NCBI GenBank assembly: GCA_001910725.1
Contig: MJGA01000005.1
Coordinates: 310,001 to 374,000, forward strand
Direction: 5' to 3'
Source: Phanerodontia chrysosporium
Lineage: Eukaryota; Basidiomycota; Agaricomycetes; Polyporales; Phanerochaetaceae
Length of the DNA stretch: 64,000 bases
The notes beneath the pieces were generated by a model. The model was not told the DNA's origin. It did not search any database and was given only the letters and a program-made list of their open reading frames with translations. Positions 22,899 through 35,269 of the stretch are shown in pieces. The first letter of the stretch is position 1, and each line of letters opens with the position of its first letter. Both the position numbers and the translations under genes were made by a program.

Positions 22899-23336
22899 GA
22901 AGTGGTAACGATCGGAGGTCGAGCGTCGAGTGGCGTGCACCGGAGACTTTGCGTGGATGCCAGGCCAGCCCTGGAAGGGTCCGAGGAGCGTGTGCAAGAA
23001 TAAGAGGTTGTACAGCTCTGCGAGAAAAGGACAAGTTAAGACATGGTGGAAGTCAAGTGGCAGTCACGCTCGCTCGACGCGATCGTGTTCTGCATCACGT
23101 GATGGCAAGAGATGCGAAGCGCCCGCAGGGCAACGCCTGAAGAGTTGAAATGTGGGCGAGCAAGTACGGAGGATGCATAGACAGAAGGAACGATCACTCA
23201 GTAACACAGCAACACGAGTAAAAAATAAGGTTCATTATCTAGACGGATACGCTTGAAAGGCGACGTCGTTGAATTCGAATCATCAGACCGAAGCTACACG
23301 CGAATAGATCCACATGCTACTAGGTGCAACTTGCAC

Positions 23337-24028
23337 TTAAAGACGGCTCTGCATCTTCTGCAGCGTTTCCGCGAGCTCTCCCGAGGAGGCTCGACGCGAG
23401 GCCAGACTTCCTCTGACAAAAGGAGACCCTTCTCCGTGTTCGGCTTGGGGATGACATGGAAGTGTACATGGTCCACGTGCTGTAGAGCACGTCAGCCACG
23501 TTACTCAAGCGTAGCCAGTAGAAGGTACCTGGAAAGCCATCTTCCCGTTGTTTTGTAGAACGTTGAACTGCTCGGCACCCGTGGCCGTTGCTACCTTCTT
23601 CAGGACTGGTCCGATGTCGGCGAGATACTCGTCGGGCATGTCCATGATAGTGCGAGCGTGACCTGCACGCCTTCATCAGTAGCTTCGCAAAGGGTAGTTA
23701 GAGTACCATACACTTCGGGATGACTTGTGTGTGGCCCTCAGAGATAGGGCCAATGTCAAGGAACGCAAGCCTACAGGAGTACCGCATGAGTGAGCATGAG
23801 AATTTTGGCAATTCTGCACAGTCGTGCGCTTACGTCTTGTCCGTCTCGTATACCTTCAGACAGGGAATATTTCCTATACGTCAGAGTGAGCACTGTGGTG
23901 GTACCACCAAGGTGACGCGTATGATACCTGCGACGATCATACAGAAGATGCAGCTAAGAGCATAATCAGCACTAAGTTCCTGGTAACGCTGTCCTATATC
24001 GAGCATACTTGGAGTCTGTAGCAGCCAT
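23337..24028 (-). CDS. HIT-domain nucleotide hydrolase (Hnt1-like)
   Basis: A histidine-triad protein hydrolysing purine nucleoside phosphoramidates (family knowledge). Small exons give MAATDSNCIFCMIVAG, IPCLKVYETDKT, LAFLDIGPISEGH, then RTIMDMPDEYLADIGPVLKK and the triad HVHFHVIPKP. CIFC..I..G and the LDI..IS.GH block are typical. The expected C-terminal helix GELAETLQKMQSRL (stop at 23337) is present but in another frame than the triad exon. The triad frame instead runs into an Arg/Cys-rich end. Either a one- or two-base indel or a small intron must join them. Confidence 0.82.
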
Positions 24029-26287
24029 AGTGCTCCTGCTGTGCGGGGTTGACGATGTGGTGGGAGGTGAATGCTCGACGTCCTTCCTCTCTTCAGGCGA
24101 CAATCACGTCCTCGGCATCTCCGCTGAAACAAGCATACTGTGTTTCGCATCCCTAATCCAGGAACTATCACATCAAGACAAGAACGGAAATGGCCGTTGT
24201 TGCATGCTGAACAGCTCGACAAGACACAACTGCCGATGCATGGTACTTGCTAGTTCATCGACGAAGAGTCTCCATCCAGGTTCGAACCAACGACCCGGTC
24301 CGATTACGTAAAGGAGTACACCCTCAACGTTTCTGCGTCGTCTCACGGACACTTTGAACTCTCGTCTCGCTAGTCGCAGTCCTCTTCAAGAACTCACGAG
24401 TTCTCTAACTATGCCATGCGTACATTACTCGGATGGTTCGGCAGAGCTGCGAACACCCGCACTTGCTCGTCGGCTTTGCTCCGCTCATGGTTTTGCTTTG
24501 ATTTCCGCAAAGTCCGAGACGTCGACGCTTCTCTGGCCTCAGCTGGGACGATGACCGTCGTCACGATGCGTACATCTCAACCTACGCGCTCCTCCGCGAT
24601 TCGTAGTATGTTTACAGTTGGCGGGGCAGATGTGCACCGGGTGTAGCTGACCAGGTCTCTTTTCTCCTTGCCCTAGACCGACGATTGGAGTCCTTGCACT
24701 TGCTTTGCGCATTGGAGCGTGCTGGACACGTGGAGCGTTCCACGGCATTCTCTCGCCCCCGCCGCCTAGCATGACGGAGTGCGAGCGATTCTGTCGCATA
24801 GTCGTGCATTCAAAAGTCAGTATATGCGTCCTTATGTCGTTCTTCCTGCTAGACTGAGTCCACTCAGCAGGTCAAATGCAGAGCATGGATGGATACAGGC
24901 AGCTGAAAATAACCGAAATCTGTCGAACCTGTCAGCAATTTGCGCGCAATGGTTCCTTCCTCGAGTCTGGCACTCTAGGTGGCCAGGAGTCCACGAACAA
25001 GTGGCGTGGGAGAGCTCGGAAACCTTGAGCGGCCTTGTTGACGTGTTATTGATAGGATGGTGAGTTGACTACCTTGCCACATTGTGATCTCCATCATACT
25101 AAGGGCATTGTTCTTCTACAAGCGGCTGATTGAATGGCCTTCATAACACGCTGGCGAGAATGGGCCCCCTAAGGCGCTATTCGCCCCCGTCCTATCTACC
25201 ATTCGTCAATGCATGGCTTGGTATCAGTCCCTTTTCAGTCTGAGTAAGTGATGCAACGACGCAGGAAGTAGCTTCTCGCCACCTGGTGTCAGCCAAGGGT
25301 GGGAACCATGGACGAAGGATGCTACAACTGCGGTTATGTGTACCGTGCGTCTCTTGATGTTCTCATTTCTCCGTGAGGATGTCAAATTGCTGACCGCATT
25401 GTAGAGATAGAGGGGCCCCGGCGCTCCATGATCGACCCTAGTTCTCATGAAGACCCCTGCGGGCATCTGCGCAGGGTGGCATACCGCACAGCCTCTGGCG
25501 TTCCAGGCCATGGGTTGTCAGTTTGGTCTTCCTCCATTTGGTTGTTCCCTTCAGCCGTCGCAATGCAGTGAACCTAAACCTTCCTACCACGACTTGACAC
25601 TATGGCATTGGGTATAGTGACTCTGCCAGCCTCAGCCCTGGAATTTGCTGCCGGGACGCCCTTTACCTCATGGGGCGCGGAGATCTCCCGACCATTGAGG
25701 ATGTGGCGACCACGCGCTATTCTCAACACGTGCGGGTTGGCATTATACCGTAATACACGGTGTAGTATGTGGTCTGCATTGGACACGGGTGAGCCCTCCT
25801 AAGTTGCGAGTGAAGTCTCTCGATTTGATCAACAGTCTTAGGCTGCCAAATTTCGTTATATCCATGGATAGCTGGGACCGTCAAATCGGGAGCCATTCAG
25901 CACAATCTCCATGAGGATGCGCTCGAGTCACCCAAGACCCTGCTTGTCGAGGATCTCAAGATCGCGCTTTCGGGAACAATGCACACACGGACTTCAATAG
26001 AAAGCCCGCTACGGGACAGACAAATTACCCGGCACCAGTGAGAGGCTCTGCGCTTAGAGCCCGATGAGGCCGCATACTTGACCGTAATGGTAACTTGGAC
26101 TTGCATGAAATTCGGGATATGTCCGCCTTCATGTCTAGGTTTGCTTTGATTCTCCCGGTATGGTATTTTGCGTGAGCTGAACTTGGTATATAGCACAGCT
26201 GCCCAACCGCTTTGCCGGCCATCTCTGCCACCCCCAATTCCCTGCTCACTCTACGCTCCAACAAACACATCCTCTCGCAACGCAAAA
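24029..26287. other. 2.2 kb intergenic, no gene supported
   Basis: Lower-GC sequence with short frames only. A B-box-like GGTTCGAACC at about 24279 lacks stems for a tRNA. The last 100 bases hold a likely promoter and leader for the next gene. Confidence 0.4.
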
Positions 26288-28818
26288 ATGGCGCGGACTT
26301 CCCAGAAAACTCGAGTTCAACCGGAACGCGCAGGGCGTGCACGCCGTAACATCGTCGATGATGCCACCTCTTCTGGGGACTCCGGCTCTGAGTACCGCGA
26401 GTCGACTTCGCCATCACCTTCCCCAACGCCCGACCATACGGAAGACAATGCCGCCCTTCGCCAACCGCTCGTGCCAATAACGGTGGTGCCACGCGCCGTC
26501 GTACGTCCAGTGCCAGAATTCAGAGACCCAAGCCCCAAGGCAGGGCTAAGGCGTAAGTGTTGTCCCCGACTCGGTGACTGGTCTTGACGAGATCTCTAGG
26601 CCGATCTCCGCTGTCAACCCGTACGAGTATCTGCCCAGCGTACCTGAATATGGTCGGTATGCAGGCATGCTTCGCTACCGCGCAGCGGCCGTTTGGTGCA
26701 AGATCAATGTGGCCAGGGTCCGGACGTATCGCAAGGTCAAGATGGCCAAGCCGTCCACCAGGGTACGTGGATAGATTCATGGATGTTCTTGCTCAATGTT
26801 CATGCGACCAACTCAGAGCACCTGCGTGGCGTGCGGAGGGGACGTGACGATGACCGAATCGGAGCTGAATAGGCATTACTTTGCGCATCTCCCGAGACAT
26901 CTGTACGTTTCTTCACGATAGCACAACGCGAATTTCTACTAACTGAGATACTCACACGCCAGTCGTCCCTTTCCCTGCCCATTCGAAGACTGCTCGTCGA
27001 GGTTCGCTCAGCGGCGACAGCGCGAGACGCACTTTCTTGTCCAGTGAGTAGCACACCTGTAATGACGCTCGGGGCTGGCTGCTCACATTCTGCTCGACAG
27101 CTTCAAGGAAATTCCCGTGGAAGACCGCACCTACTGTGGTGTCGTCGACAAGAAGACCGGCGAAACATGCACCTGGTGGAACAAGGACCCCGCACGCGTG
27201 TCGTCGCACAAGAACAAGTGCCACAAGGGGCGCAAGAGCATGACCTCCGCAGAGTTTGAAGCTCTCGGCGGCCACAAGAAGCTTCGCCCCAAGAAGAACC
27301 TCAAGCGCGAGGAGGACGGGGAGATCTGGGTGGAGCCGTGGGATGGTCTCATGGACGACGGCTGGGGACTCTTCGGTCGCGGCGAAGACGATGCTGGCGT
27401 CGCTGGTCGCGCCAAAGACGTCGACGACCTCATTGCGACCGTCGATGCAATGGTCGTGGATCCCCTTCTCGAGGGAGTGCTGCAGGGCCGTGTGCAGGTG
27501 CCGGTGCAAGACGTCGCGGTGACGAGGAGGTGGATGAGTTGGCAGATGACGATGACGAGGACGGTGAGGACGACGACGACGATCTCTCCATGGACGCTAC
27601 CATCTCTGCTGGTCCGTCCGGCACAGGTTCCTCTCGACAAGCCGGATCGTCAACGACAGCATCCTCGAGTTCTAATGCTGATGGAAGCACGCCGCCCACA
27701 TCGGTCGAACTCGACGAACGATCCGCCCCGCCCCCGCAGTCTTTCGAGGAGACGGCGCACCACGAGTATCCCATCATGCACCACTCTACAGTTGGCCGCC
27801 GCCGCCGCCGCCACCACCACCTGAAACGGTCCATCTGCGCCTTCCTCGACGATCTGGCCTCACGGAACCCTACCATCAGTACCGGAGTCCCCATCACGCC
27901 GGTTTCCGAGTCGCGCGGCGCGCTACCACCCGTACGCCGCAGCCCCGTCGCCTGCACCTTACACGGATCACCTCGTTAACTATGGCCGCGCTCCTAGGCT
28001 GCCTCCGAAACGCACACCCTGAGCAGTCCTACTACCACCTACATGCCGCTTTCAGCGCACCATCAGGATCAGTGGCAGGACGAATCATCTGTTTCGGCGC
28101 CCGCGTTGGTGCGCGAGGCAGGGGTTTCGTACGGCGGGCCCTACCACGGCGAGTACAGGCCACGCTCCTGGGAGGCAACGGATCACCCTTATCTAAGGAC
28201 GCACGAGGCTAACCCGTCGGGCAGTTACCGCGGCGAGCATCGCCAATGGACTGGACGCCCTTACGTTCATCGTCCGGGCTCGCCCTACTCCTGCCAGCAG
28301 CGTCACCCGCTGAGCATCCGCGCGTCTTAGAGCCGCTACCTTCCGTCGAGTGGTCGCACGCCAGCAGCCAGGGATACGTCGAACGCCAGTTTTCGTACGA
28401 CCCGCTGATGCCCTACGGGTACTCGTACATCCCTCCGGCGTCAGGCAGCAGCGTGACACCGTACGGCCCTCGCCAAGAGCCTACTGGACTGTCGGCGAAC
28501 GGTCGGACCACTATGGAGCGCCGTACGACGACTCGGAGAGGTATTCGACGCCATACGAGGACGTTGGTCGAGCCATAAATCCTTACGGTGCCCGAATCCC
28601 CGGAGTATTGGCGACCATACCCGCCGACGTCCATACCTCCGCCACCTCAGCCACCTGCCCCAGCTGCGACTTGGGCGTATCCGACCTCGGCGGTTGAGGG
28701 TACTGGCTCTCATGAGACCCGTATAGCGCATCGGAAGCTCACCCCGGCGGAACAGATTGGCGTTGACAGCCTCCTCGCCATCGGACGGTGTCCGCGCGTA
28801 TACGGGCTCAGTCAGTAG
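26288..28818 (+). CDS. C2H2-like zinc-finger protein with Pro/Ser/Tyr-rich tail, frame-broken
   Basis: Starts MARTSQKTRVQPERAGRARR. Several short exons follow: AVNPYEYLPSVPEYGRYAG, then CVACGGDVTMTESELNRHYF.H, then RPFPCPFEDCSSRFAQRRQR..H, then YCGVVDKKTGETCTWW..H...CH. Together these make three finger-like modules. The rest is acidic (DELADDDDEDGEDDDDDLS) and Ser/Pro/Tyr-rich. The likely coding frame changes near 27,500 and again several times between 27,800 and 28,700 without obvious introns. The tail is therefore probably decayed or the sequence has indels. The family was not recognised; the order of fingers matches the genes at 32,919 and 38,871. Confidence 0.5.
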
Positions 28819-29327
28819 GGGATTGCGGCGCTGCCCTGACCGCGCATCGAATCTTCTATAGGAGGTAGATACGGATGATTGAGTGATTTTTCCCGTGACT
28901 AGTCTATGTCCATCGTTCTCTATTACATTCCTTATCGCCTTGTACTTGTAGTTTACTGTAAGCAAGTACTTATTCACATCTTTCTCGTCCTCTCTCTTTG
29001 TCCTTTTCTTTAGTCCACAATACTATCGTCCGTTATCGCAGTATTCCAATGAAGTGTTGCCTACTTTGTTCTATCGCCGAGCGTCGTCGAGACGCGACCG
29101 GGGCTTCCACGTGGGTAGAGCGGATCACTGGGTCACGTGAATATCGCGTCTCGGACGCCAGACGCGTTCGAAGAGATCTTTGCCTCGTCACCCCGCTTAT
29201 CTCCTCTTCTTCTCGTTGAACCTCTCTTCTGTTCCTACTCGCGACAGCTCCGTACATGTAGGTGCTCTGAGGATGCTTCTCTCGACACACGCGTACTCAG
29301 CTACACCGATTCAGCCTTTCTGGCCTG
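28819..29327. other. intergenic
   Basis: AT-rich 3' region followed by the upstream region of the next gene. Nothing else seen. Confidence 0.5.
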
Positions 29328-30827
29328 ATGAGATACACTAGCTGGGACGCCCCGCCTGAACCCAGGCCGCCGACGCCTCCGGAGCATATCCAGGAATACT
29401 TCCGCCTTCATTGGTACGGGCCTAATTACCAGTAAGTGCATCATGAATCCCTGGGCTACACGCGCCGACACGTCTGCTCTTACCCCTTTAGACGGTTCTT
29501 CAAGCCCAAGATCGATCGCTCTGCCCCCAAGCCGCATAGCGAGGCTGCAAAACGGCTAATTGCGCGATATGGGCTCAAGAAGAAAGGAGACGCGGCCAAG
29601 GTAGTCCACGGCGCGGCATCTGGGACGAGTGGAAAGTGTGTACAAGGTGCGCTGCAACATACGGGGAGTCGTCGATGCCGCCGAATCTCATACGCGTTCG
29701 CTCTCGCGGCAGAAAATGCCGGTACGCCTGGCAAAGAAGAAAAACTCAAGTCCGACTCTCAGCCAGGTGTGACTGTGCGAGACTCACAGGAAAAAGCTGA
29801 CCCTGTGCCCTCTGACGTTCCTCCTGCGAAGTCGGCGGTAACCCATCTCAAGCCAGACGCTTCCGACACTCCTGGCATTACCAAACGTCACATCTTCCGC
29901 GTATCTTCATCATCCCCATCTACCACCTTTACCGACATGCAAGTTGAGAAAGATGACCAAACCTGCATCCCATCGTCCTCGGTCACACCGAGCATCGCCA
30001 TCGCTGACACCGAGGACTTGCCAGAGGTGCCGTCTGTTCCTGCTACCTCTATGGTTCTTCCAGACCAGTCTATCTCTGATGTGCCCGCTGTGGAGACTGA
30101 TATCCCATGGAAGTTGACAGCGAACACGGTGCAAGCATGTCCGAATCTGGCCTTCGAGTCGATGATGCGGCAATAGCCTTCTCTCAGGTTGGCGATAGAT
30201 TCACCGACTGCTTTACCAGACCTCATCCTATGGGCATATGCCACCGTCATCTACCAACCTGCCTGCACCTGTGGACTCGTCTCAAGACATGGCAACCCTG
30301 AAGACACCGCTTGCTCTCGAAGCAAAGATGCCATCTGGCACTTCTTCCATCGCTTCTGCTCCCTGCCCCGTTCTGCATCGCACCCAAGTGGAGGTCAAGT
30401 CGCGCGAGCAGCCAAAATCCTGTGGAGACCATGCATGGTCGGACCCGATGCCACCTGCACCAGTGTGTTCGGGTCCGCAGGACATCCTAGGCTCGAACTC
30501 CTCACGGACCCGTCGCCATACACACCTGCGTCTGGAATGCTATCCTCGACGTCACCCATAATTCCACGCACGCCCACGCCTCCCTGGGGCTACCGCTCAT
30601 CCGCCGACATCCAACACGACGCACGCTCGCTCGAGGAGCCAGTAGAGGCCGCGCTCATCGCGTGCTTCATCGCTGCCGAGGCGCGTCTGGAGCGCATACT
30701 TGCTCCTGCCCGCCAGGGGCATCCGCCTTGGAGACCAGCCACATCCTGCGGTGCCCAATGGCTCGAGTCGGTGCTGCGGCAAGAGCAAGGGTCACGAGAC
30801 GCAAGTTCTAATTCTGGGACGACATGA
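29328..30827 (+). CDS. hypothetical Ser/Pro-rich protein with C-terminal PPW/EPVE module, frame-broken
   Basis: Exon 1 (29328-29431) encodes MRYTSWDAPPEPRPPTPPEH. Intron 29432-29491 leads into RFFKPKIDRSAPKPHSEAAK and a long Ser/Pro/Thr-rich frame that stops at 30174. A second coding-like frame (about 30,240-30,500; NLPAPVDSSQDMATLKTPLA) and a third (about 30,510-30,827) follow. The third ends in RTPTPPWGYRS, LEEPVEAAL and AAEARLERILAPARQ. This end resembles the ends of the loci near 34.1 and 47.1 kb. Either extra introns or frameshifts separate the parts. Confidence 0.45.
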
Positions 30828-32918
30828 GCCGAGTCGTCCGATTCTGGAGTGTGTAAGAGGAACCGGGGACTGTTGGCGCGTTTCTGGCTGTGGACTCTAT
30901 TTCACCAAACGAATCTACTGTATGTTCTATAATCTTCTGGCTCCTGACTACAACTACCGCCGACACATGCTCAAATGATTGTACCATCTTGTGCCCAACT
31001 GTCTCCCTGCTGTCTACCAACGGTTCGCCCCGTGATGCCAAAAGTACTGTAGCTTTATTCGCTCACGGGGCTTTCTTGGATATTGCAACATACGCGTCTT
31101 ACTAGCTCGAACATATAATAAATCTTGTCTCTGGTTATGGAAGTTCTCTCACCCACTATTTCGACGAATATCGGGGTCGCGGCTCGAATGGCGAATAACC
31201 CTTGGCATGACGTCCGGGTCATCGATGATGAAGCGGATGATCTTGCCCCGACGGAGGTCCGATGTGTGGTCGAAAGCCCAGCGGACGCTGAGGTATGTAG
31301 CTGTTTCTGGGACTGCCCATGCCCGTGAGCTGACACGCGTACTTACACGCACAGGCATCATTATCCGGGGTCGGCGGACCATGGAGTTACCACTGCAATT
31401 TTGGCGAGCAGTCCGCGAAGCACAGCATGTTGATCGTATGTCTGTCGGTGCGCCGGTTCACTCCAGCAGACTGACGATATTCTGATTTTCCCGCCTTCGC
31501 GATTCAGTGAAAGTGGCGATATGCCGGAACTGTTGCGCGTGTGCAGCGTGCATGATGGATGCGCCCGTCGCCTCGTCGTTCCAAGCCGTGCAGACCTTAA
31601 TGAGCTTGCGCCTAGGGTTACGGCGCTGCAGCCATTATGTTTATTTTCCGTACCGGCGCACAATTGCCCAAATAACAATGGGACATAGCTATCGAAGCCA
31701 GCAAACGGCGCTCGCGGCGGATGCATCGCAGGACAGCTTCTTGTACATCGACGGGAGCGCATGTGCTCGGGAGCGATAGCTAGCTGTGCGGGGGTACGCG
31801 TGAGCTATGAGGCCTTGAGGAGTCATTGCTACGACGATGAAGGTGAACTTCTCACGACGAAGGGTGCGAGTACTGACGGTGAAGATTTCAGGAGACTCAT
31901 GGTGATATCGAAGCCTGGGCGAGTGTCATGACGAAGACGACCCTGAAGGCCGTGCGGAGCATGGGCTATCGACGTCCTATCCAGGATAATTTCAACACGT
32001 ATTCTGTCAACATTGTATCGGACTCCCCTGGAAACGCGGGTGGACAGGCGGTCCACGGGACCTCATATATGTCCTGCAGGGTCCTTCGATCGATAATCTG
32101 ACATGATGGCTCTAGGGCATCCGCGAGGAGCAGTGGACTTAGCAAGCCCGAGACAGGATATGCCAATCTCTGGATCTCGGGATGGGCGATGCATGTCGCG
32201 CACCCTGAGCGCCCGGACGGCGACTCACAGCGCACTTGCCTAAACTTGTACAAGAGCAATCTCCAGGTACCATACGTTACCATACTCGCGGACCGTATCA
32301 GCGGCTAAAGGCTTCTTCTCTCAGGTGCTCGGCGACTCAAGGCGCGACCATGTTCAGAGGTGGTTCGGGGTCCGGTTCGTCATGCACGAGTACAGCCCTA
32401 TCAGGGTACGGGGTAGCATCAGCGAGACGTAGATGCTGTTCCGCAGATAGCACTCTAATAGTGTGGAGGCCAGAACACGACCTGCGCGCCCAGACGTCAA
32501 CATATCCTCTCCGCTCCATTTTCCAACTAGTACCAAGTCCGTAGGCACACTCACCACGCTCGTCATGCCTCCCTCTCGGCATAAGCAGAAGAGCCTCGAC
32601 TCTCTCCGTCTGCCATAATGCCCTCAGAGATTGTGGATACTCGGTATGTACTCCAACAGTCTGGCCTATGCGACGCGACAACTAACTATCGACGTAGCAA
32701 GGCACAGAGGAGACAATTACCCGACCCTTACAGTATCATGCCTCCCGGACGCGGCGACTATAGCGGTGCCGTCACATTTCGTGCTGCGATGCGTTGGATG
32801 CTGCTGCGAGTCGCAGTTATGCTGGTCAGCAAGGAGCACAGACTGGAAAATCGGCCTTCGAAGGTGGCGCCTTCGACTACATCTTTCTCGCCGCCGCGTC
32901 CTGACTCAGATGCTGCAG
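30828..32918. other. about 2 kb without a supported gene
   Basis: A minus-strand stretch near 31,150-31,330 (RGKIIRFIIDDPDVMPRVIR) reads like a piece of protein but has no context. The rest has no coding signal. Confidence 0.35.
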
Positions 32919-34263
32919 GTTCTTTGCCCAGCATGCGACCGCTTGTACAGAAATCATACGTCTGAACTTGTGCGCCACGCGTTTGCACATCTTCCGGAAC
33001 ACCTGTGAGTAACGTCCAGCCTCGCCCCAGTTTGCCTATTCACCTCCGTTATAGTCGGCCGCTTCCCTGCTCCCTGCCAGCTGACTTGAGTGACGGCTGC
33101 AAACGGCGTTTCGCCCAAGCGAGTGATCGCGCAGCGCATGAGGTCACACAGTAAGTGCGCTCCCGTCTACGTCGCGTGCACGCGTTGACACCCGGCTGGA
33201 AGCTTCGAAGACAAGGGCTTGCCTGTGCCCGAGGAGCGTAGGACGCGGTGCGGAGTCTCCGTGGGCGGCGTGATCTGTACAGAAAGTTCAACTCTCCTTC
33301 TGCGGCCTCTCGCCACAGGAAAAAGCAGCACGAGCCCACCGACGATCAGGTCGCCCGAACGCCCGCTCGCCCAGGCATCCGTGGGTCAGCGGACGACGCG
33401 CTCAAGCTGCTGCACCGGTACTTTGAGCAAGGCGGGTGGCGCGAGGCCTTTGACGGAAACTTGCGCGACGGCTTCGGGCCCCTCGGCAGGGGCGACGAGG
33501 ATCTGCCAAAGGTCGTGCACGGCTCTCGCCACATCCGCCAGTTCTTTTGCAGTCCAGAACAGGCTTCGGCAAGCGACGAGAGGCCTCCTTTCGCCAACGG
33601 CCACGATGGACCTGAGGATAATTCATTGCACTGGATACCAGCGACTACAGCAGACTTCGGCAGGCCGCCTCGCCCACGGCAAGCTCTGCCTCGACTCCTC
33701 TTAGCAGTACGAGAAGCTTTCATCTCGGTTCTACGTCGACGGAGACAGTGTCGCGCTCCACGTCACCTTACTACGAGTCCGCGACCTCACCGTACCCATC
33801 GACGATGTCTCCACCTAGACGCTACTTCTAGTCAAGATGGACTCAGCCGCAGTTCGTTACTGTGCCAATCCTTCACCCTTGTCGAGCAGGCGACACTCCT
33901 GCCCTCGCGTACGACGGCATACCGCATCTCATTGCAAAGTCTCAAGCCTCATCTCAGAAGCTGAGAGCGGACGGTTGTCGGTACAATCCGCCGATGTGCC
34001 CATGGCCCCTGCCATCGCCAGAATCTTCACCGCCGGCGCAGCTCGCCGATCCTGCGACGATTCGACGCGTACCTACGCCTCCTTGGAAAGTCCAGCCGTC
34101 AAGACAGCCACACCCAGGTGCGAACATGCTCAACGAGCCCGTAGAGTCTGTCTTTGAGCAGTACCTTGCCGCTCAAGAGGCTCGAGTCGAGGAGGCCTTG
34201 GCGCTCGTGCACCGTCAGCTTGACAGTCCGACTGTGTACAAGCCGGCCTTCTCATTCGCCTGA
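32919..34263 (+). pseudogene. second C2H2-like zinc-finger locus, frame-broken
   Basis: An acceptor TGCTGCAG at 32918 opens VLCPACDRLYRNHTSELVRH..AHLPEHL. A short intron follows, then PLPCS...CKRRFAQASDRAAHE..H. This has the same two-finger layout as at 26.8 kb. The next module starts CGVSVGGV but continues as LYRKFNSPSAASRHRKKQH in another frame (near 33,270), so one base is missing or extra. The C-terminus VPTPPWKVQP, LNEPVESVFEQYLAAQEARV ends at 34263. No convincing first exon was found. Confidence 0.5.
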
Positions 34264-34934
34264 AAGGCTTCTGCGACTGACAGCGGCGCGCGAGGATGGT
34301 GAGGCTAGGTAGCAACATACGAGTAGAACCGGAATTAATTCCTCGCATAACGATTCTCTTCCACTGGCTACGCATACACAGACTACTTCTATGCGAGCTG
34401 GGTGTTTTGCTAGATAGGCAACTATATATAAGCTAATCAAAGAATGCATGAATTTTTGCTGGCACATAACGTCGAGACGAAGATGGATCCCCCCCCCCCG
34501 AGCATGCGCGATTGAAGACATGTACCAGGAGAAGCCGTCAGAGACGTTTATGCACGACAATGGCTCGCTTTGCGGGCAACCATTGGTCGGCGTCGAATAC
34601 CCCACTGCTGTGGCGGTGACGAGGTTCCTTGGCTCGGAGAGTCTAGCCTGTGCTCGCAACAGAGACAGCAACTCTCGGGTTCGATGTCCAATGTTCAAGT
34701 CGTCCGGCAAGTATGAAGAAGGCTTTCGGCGATCGAGTCGGTGCTGATGAGAGAGGAGGACAGAGGACGCGATGTTGCCCGCCGAGACAGAACGATCTAT
34801 GCCGCTGCAACGCTGCATGCGAAGCTTGCATTACGTACGACTGCCGCCGACATGCCCCCGCAGACGTCGTTGTCGACGAGAGATCTCGAGGTTGTCGGCC
34901 CAAGCGATACAGGACAGAATGCAGACTGTAGCGT
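34264..34934. other. intergenic with a C homopolymer
   Basis: No gene. A run of C near 34,489-34,499 is present. This stretch is outside the large duplication. Confidence 0.5.
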
Positions 34935-35210
34935 CAAAGCGAGGAGTCGGAACGGGCCGGTTACGCGACGGTGGGCGACGCTGTACGCGTGTGTACGCAA
35001 ATGTGAGCGTTCTCGAGTTCCTGGTGGGAGATCGAGAGATGAGTCGATTGCGCGGCCACGACGATTGCCTCGCTCTCGGCGCCTACACCTCCGATCTTCA
35101 TCTCAACGACCATTCCCGAGCCTCAATGTCATCTTCGAGCACTCCTCTTCCTCCCTGTCAACATTGTTATGATATCACACCTTGTGCCTGGTTGTGTCCA
35201 TGAGATTTTG

Positions 35211-35269
35211 ACACTCTGAAGATCAGGAGATTTGGTGCTGTGCACCAGATCTCCCGACCCTCAGAGTGT
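35211..35269. repeat. conserved hairpin, left-arm copy
   Basis: Outer stem ACACTCTGA/TCAGAGTGT and inner stem GGAGATTTGGTGC/GCACCAGATCTCC around a loop of about three bases. The right arm holds the same hairpin at 63003-63061. Confidence 0.7.

Noticed and set aside
24270..24300. tRNA suggested by GGTTCGAACC
   Set aside because: No matching T-stem, anticodon stem or acceptor stem on either strand.
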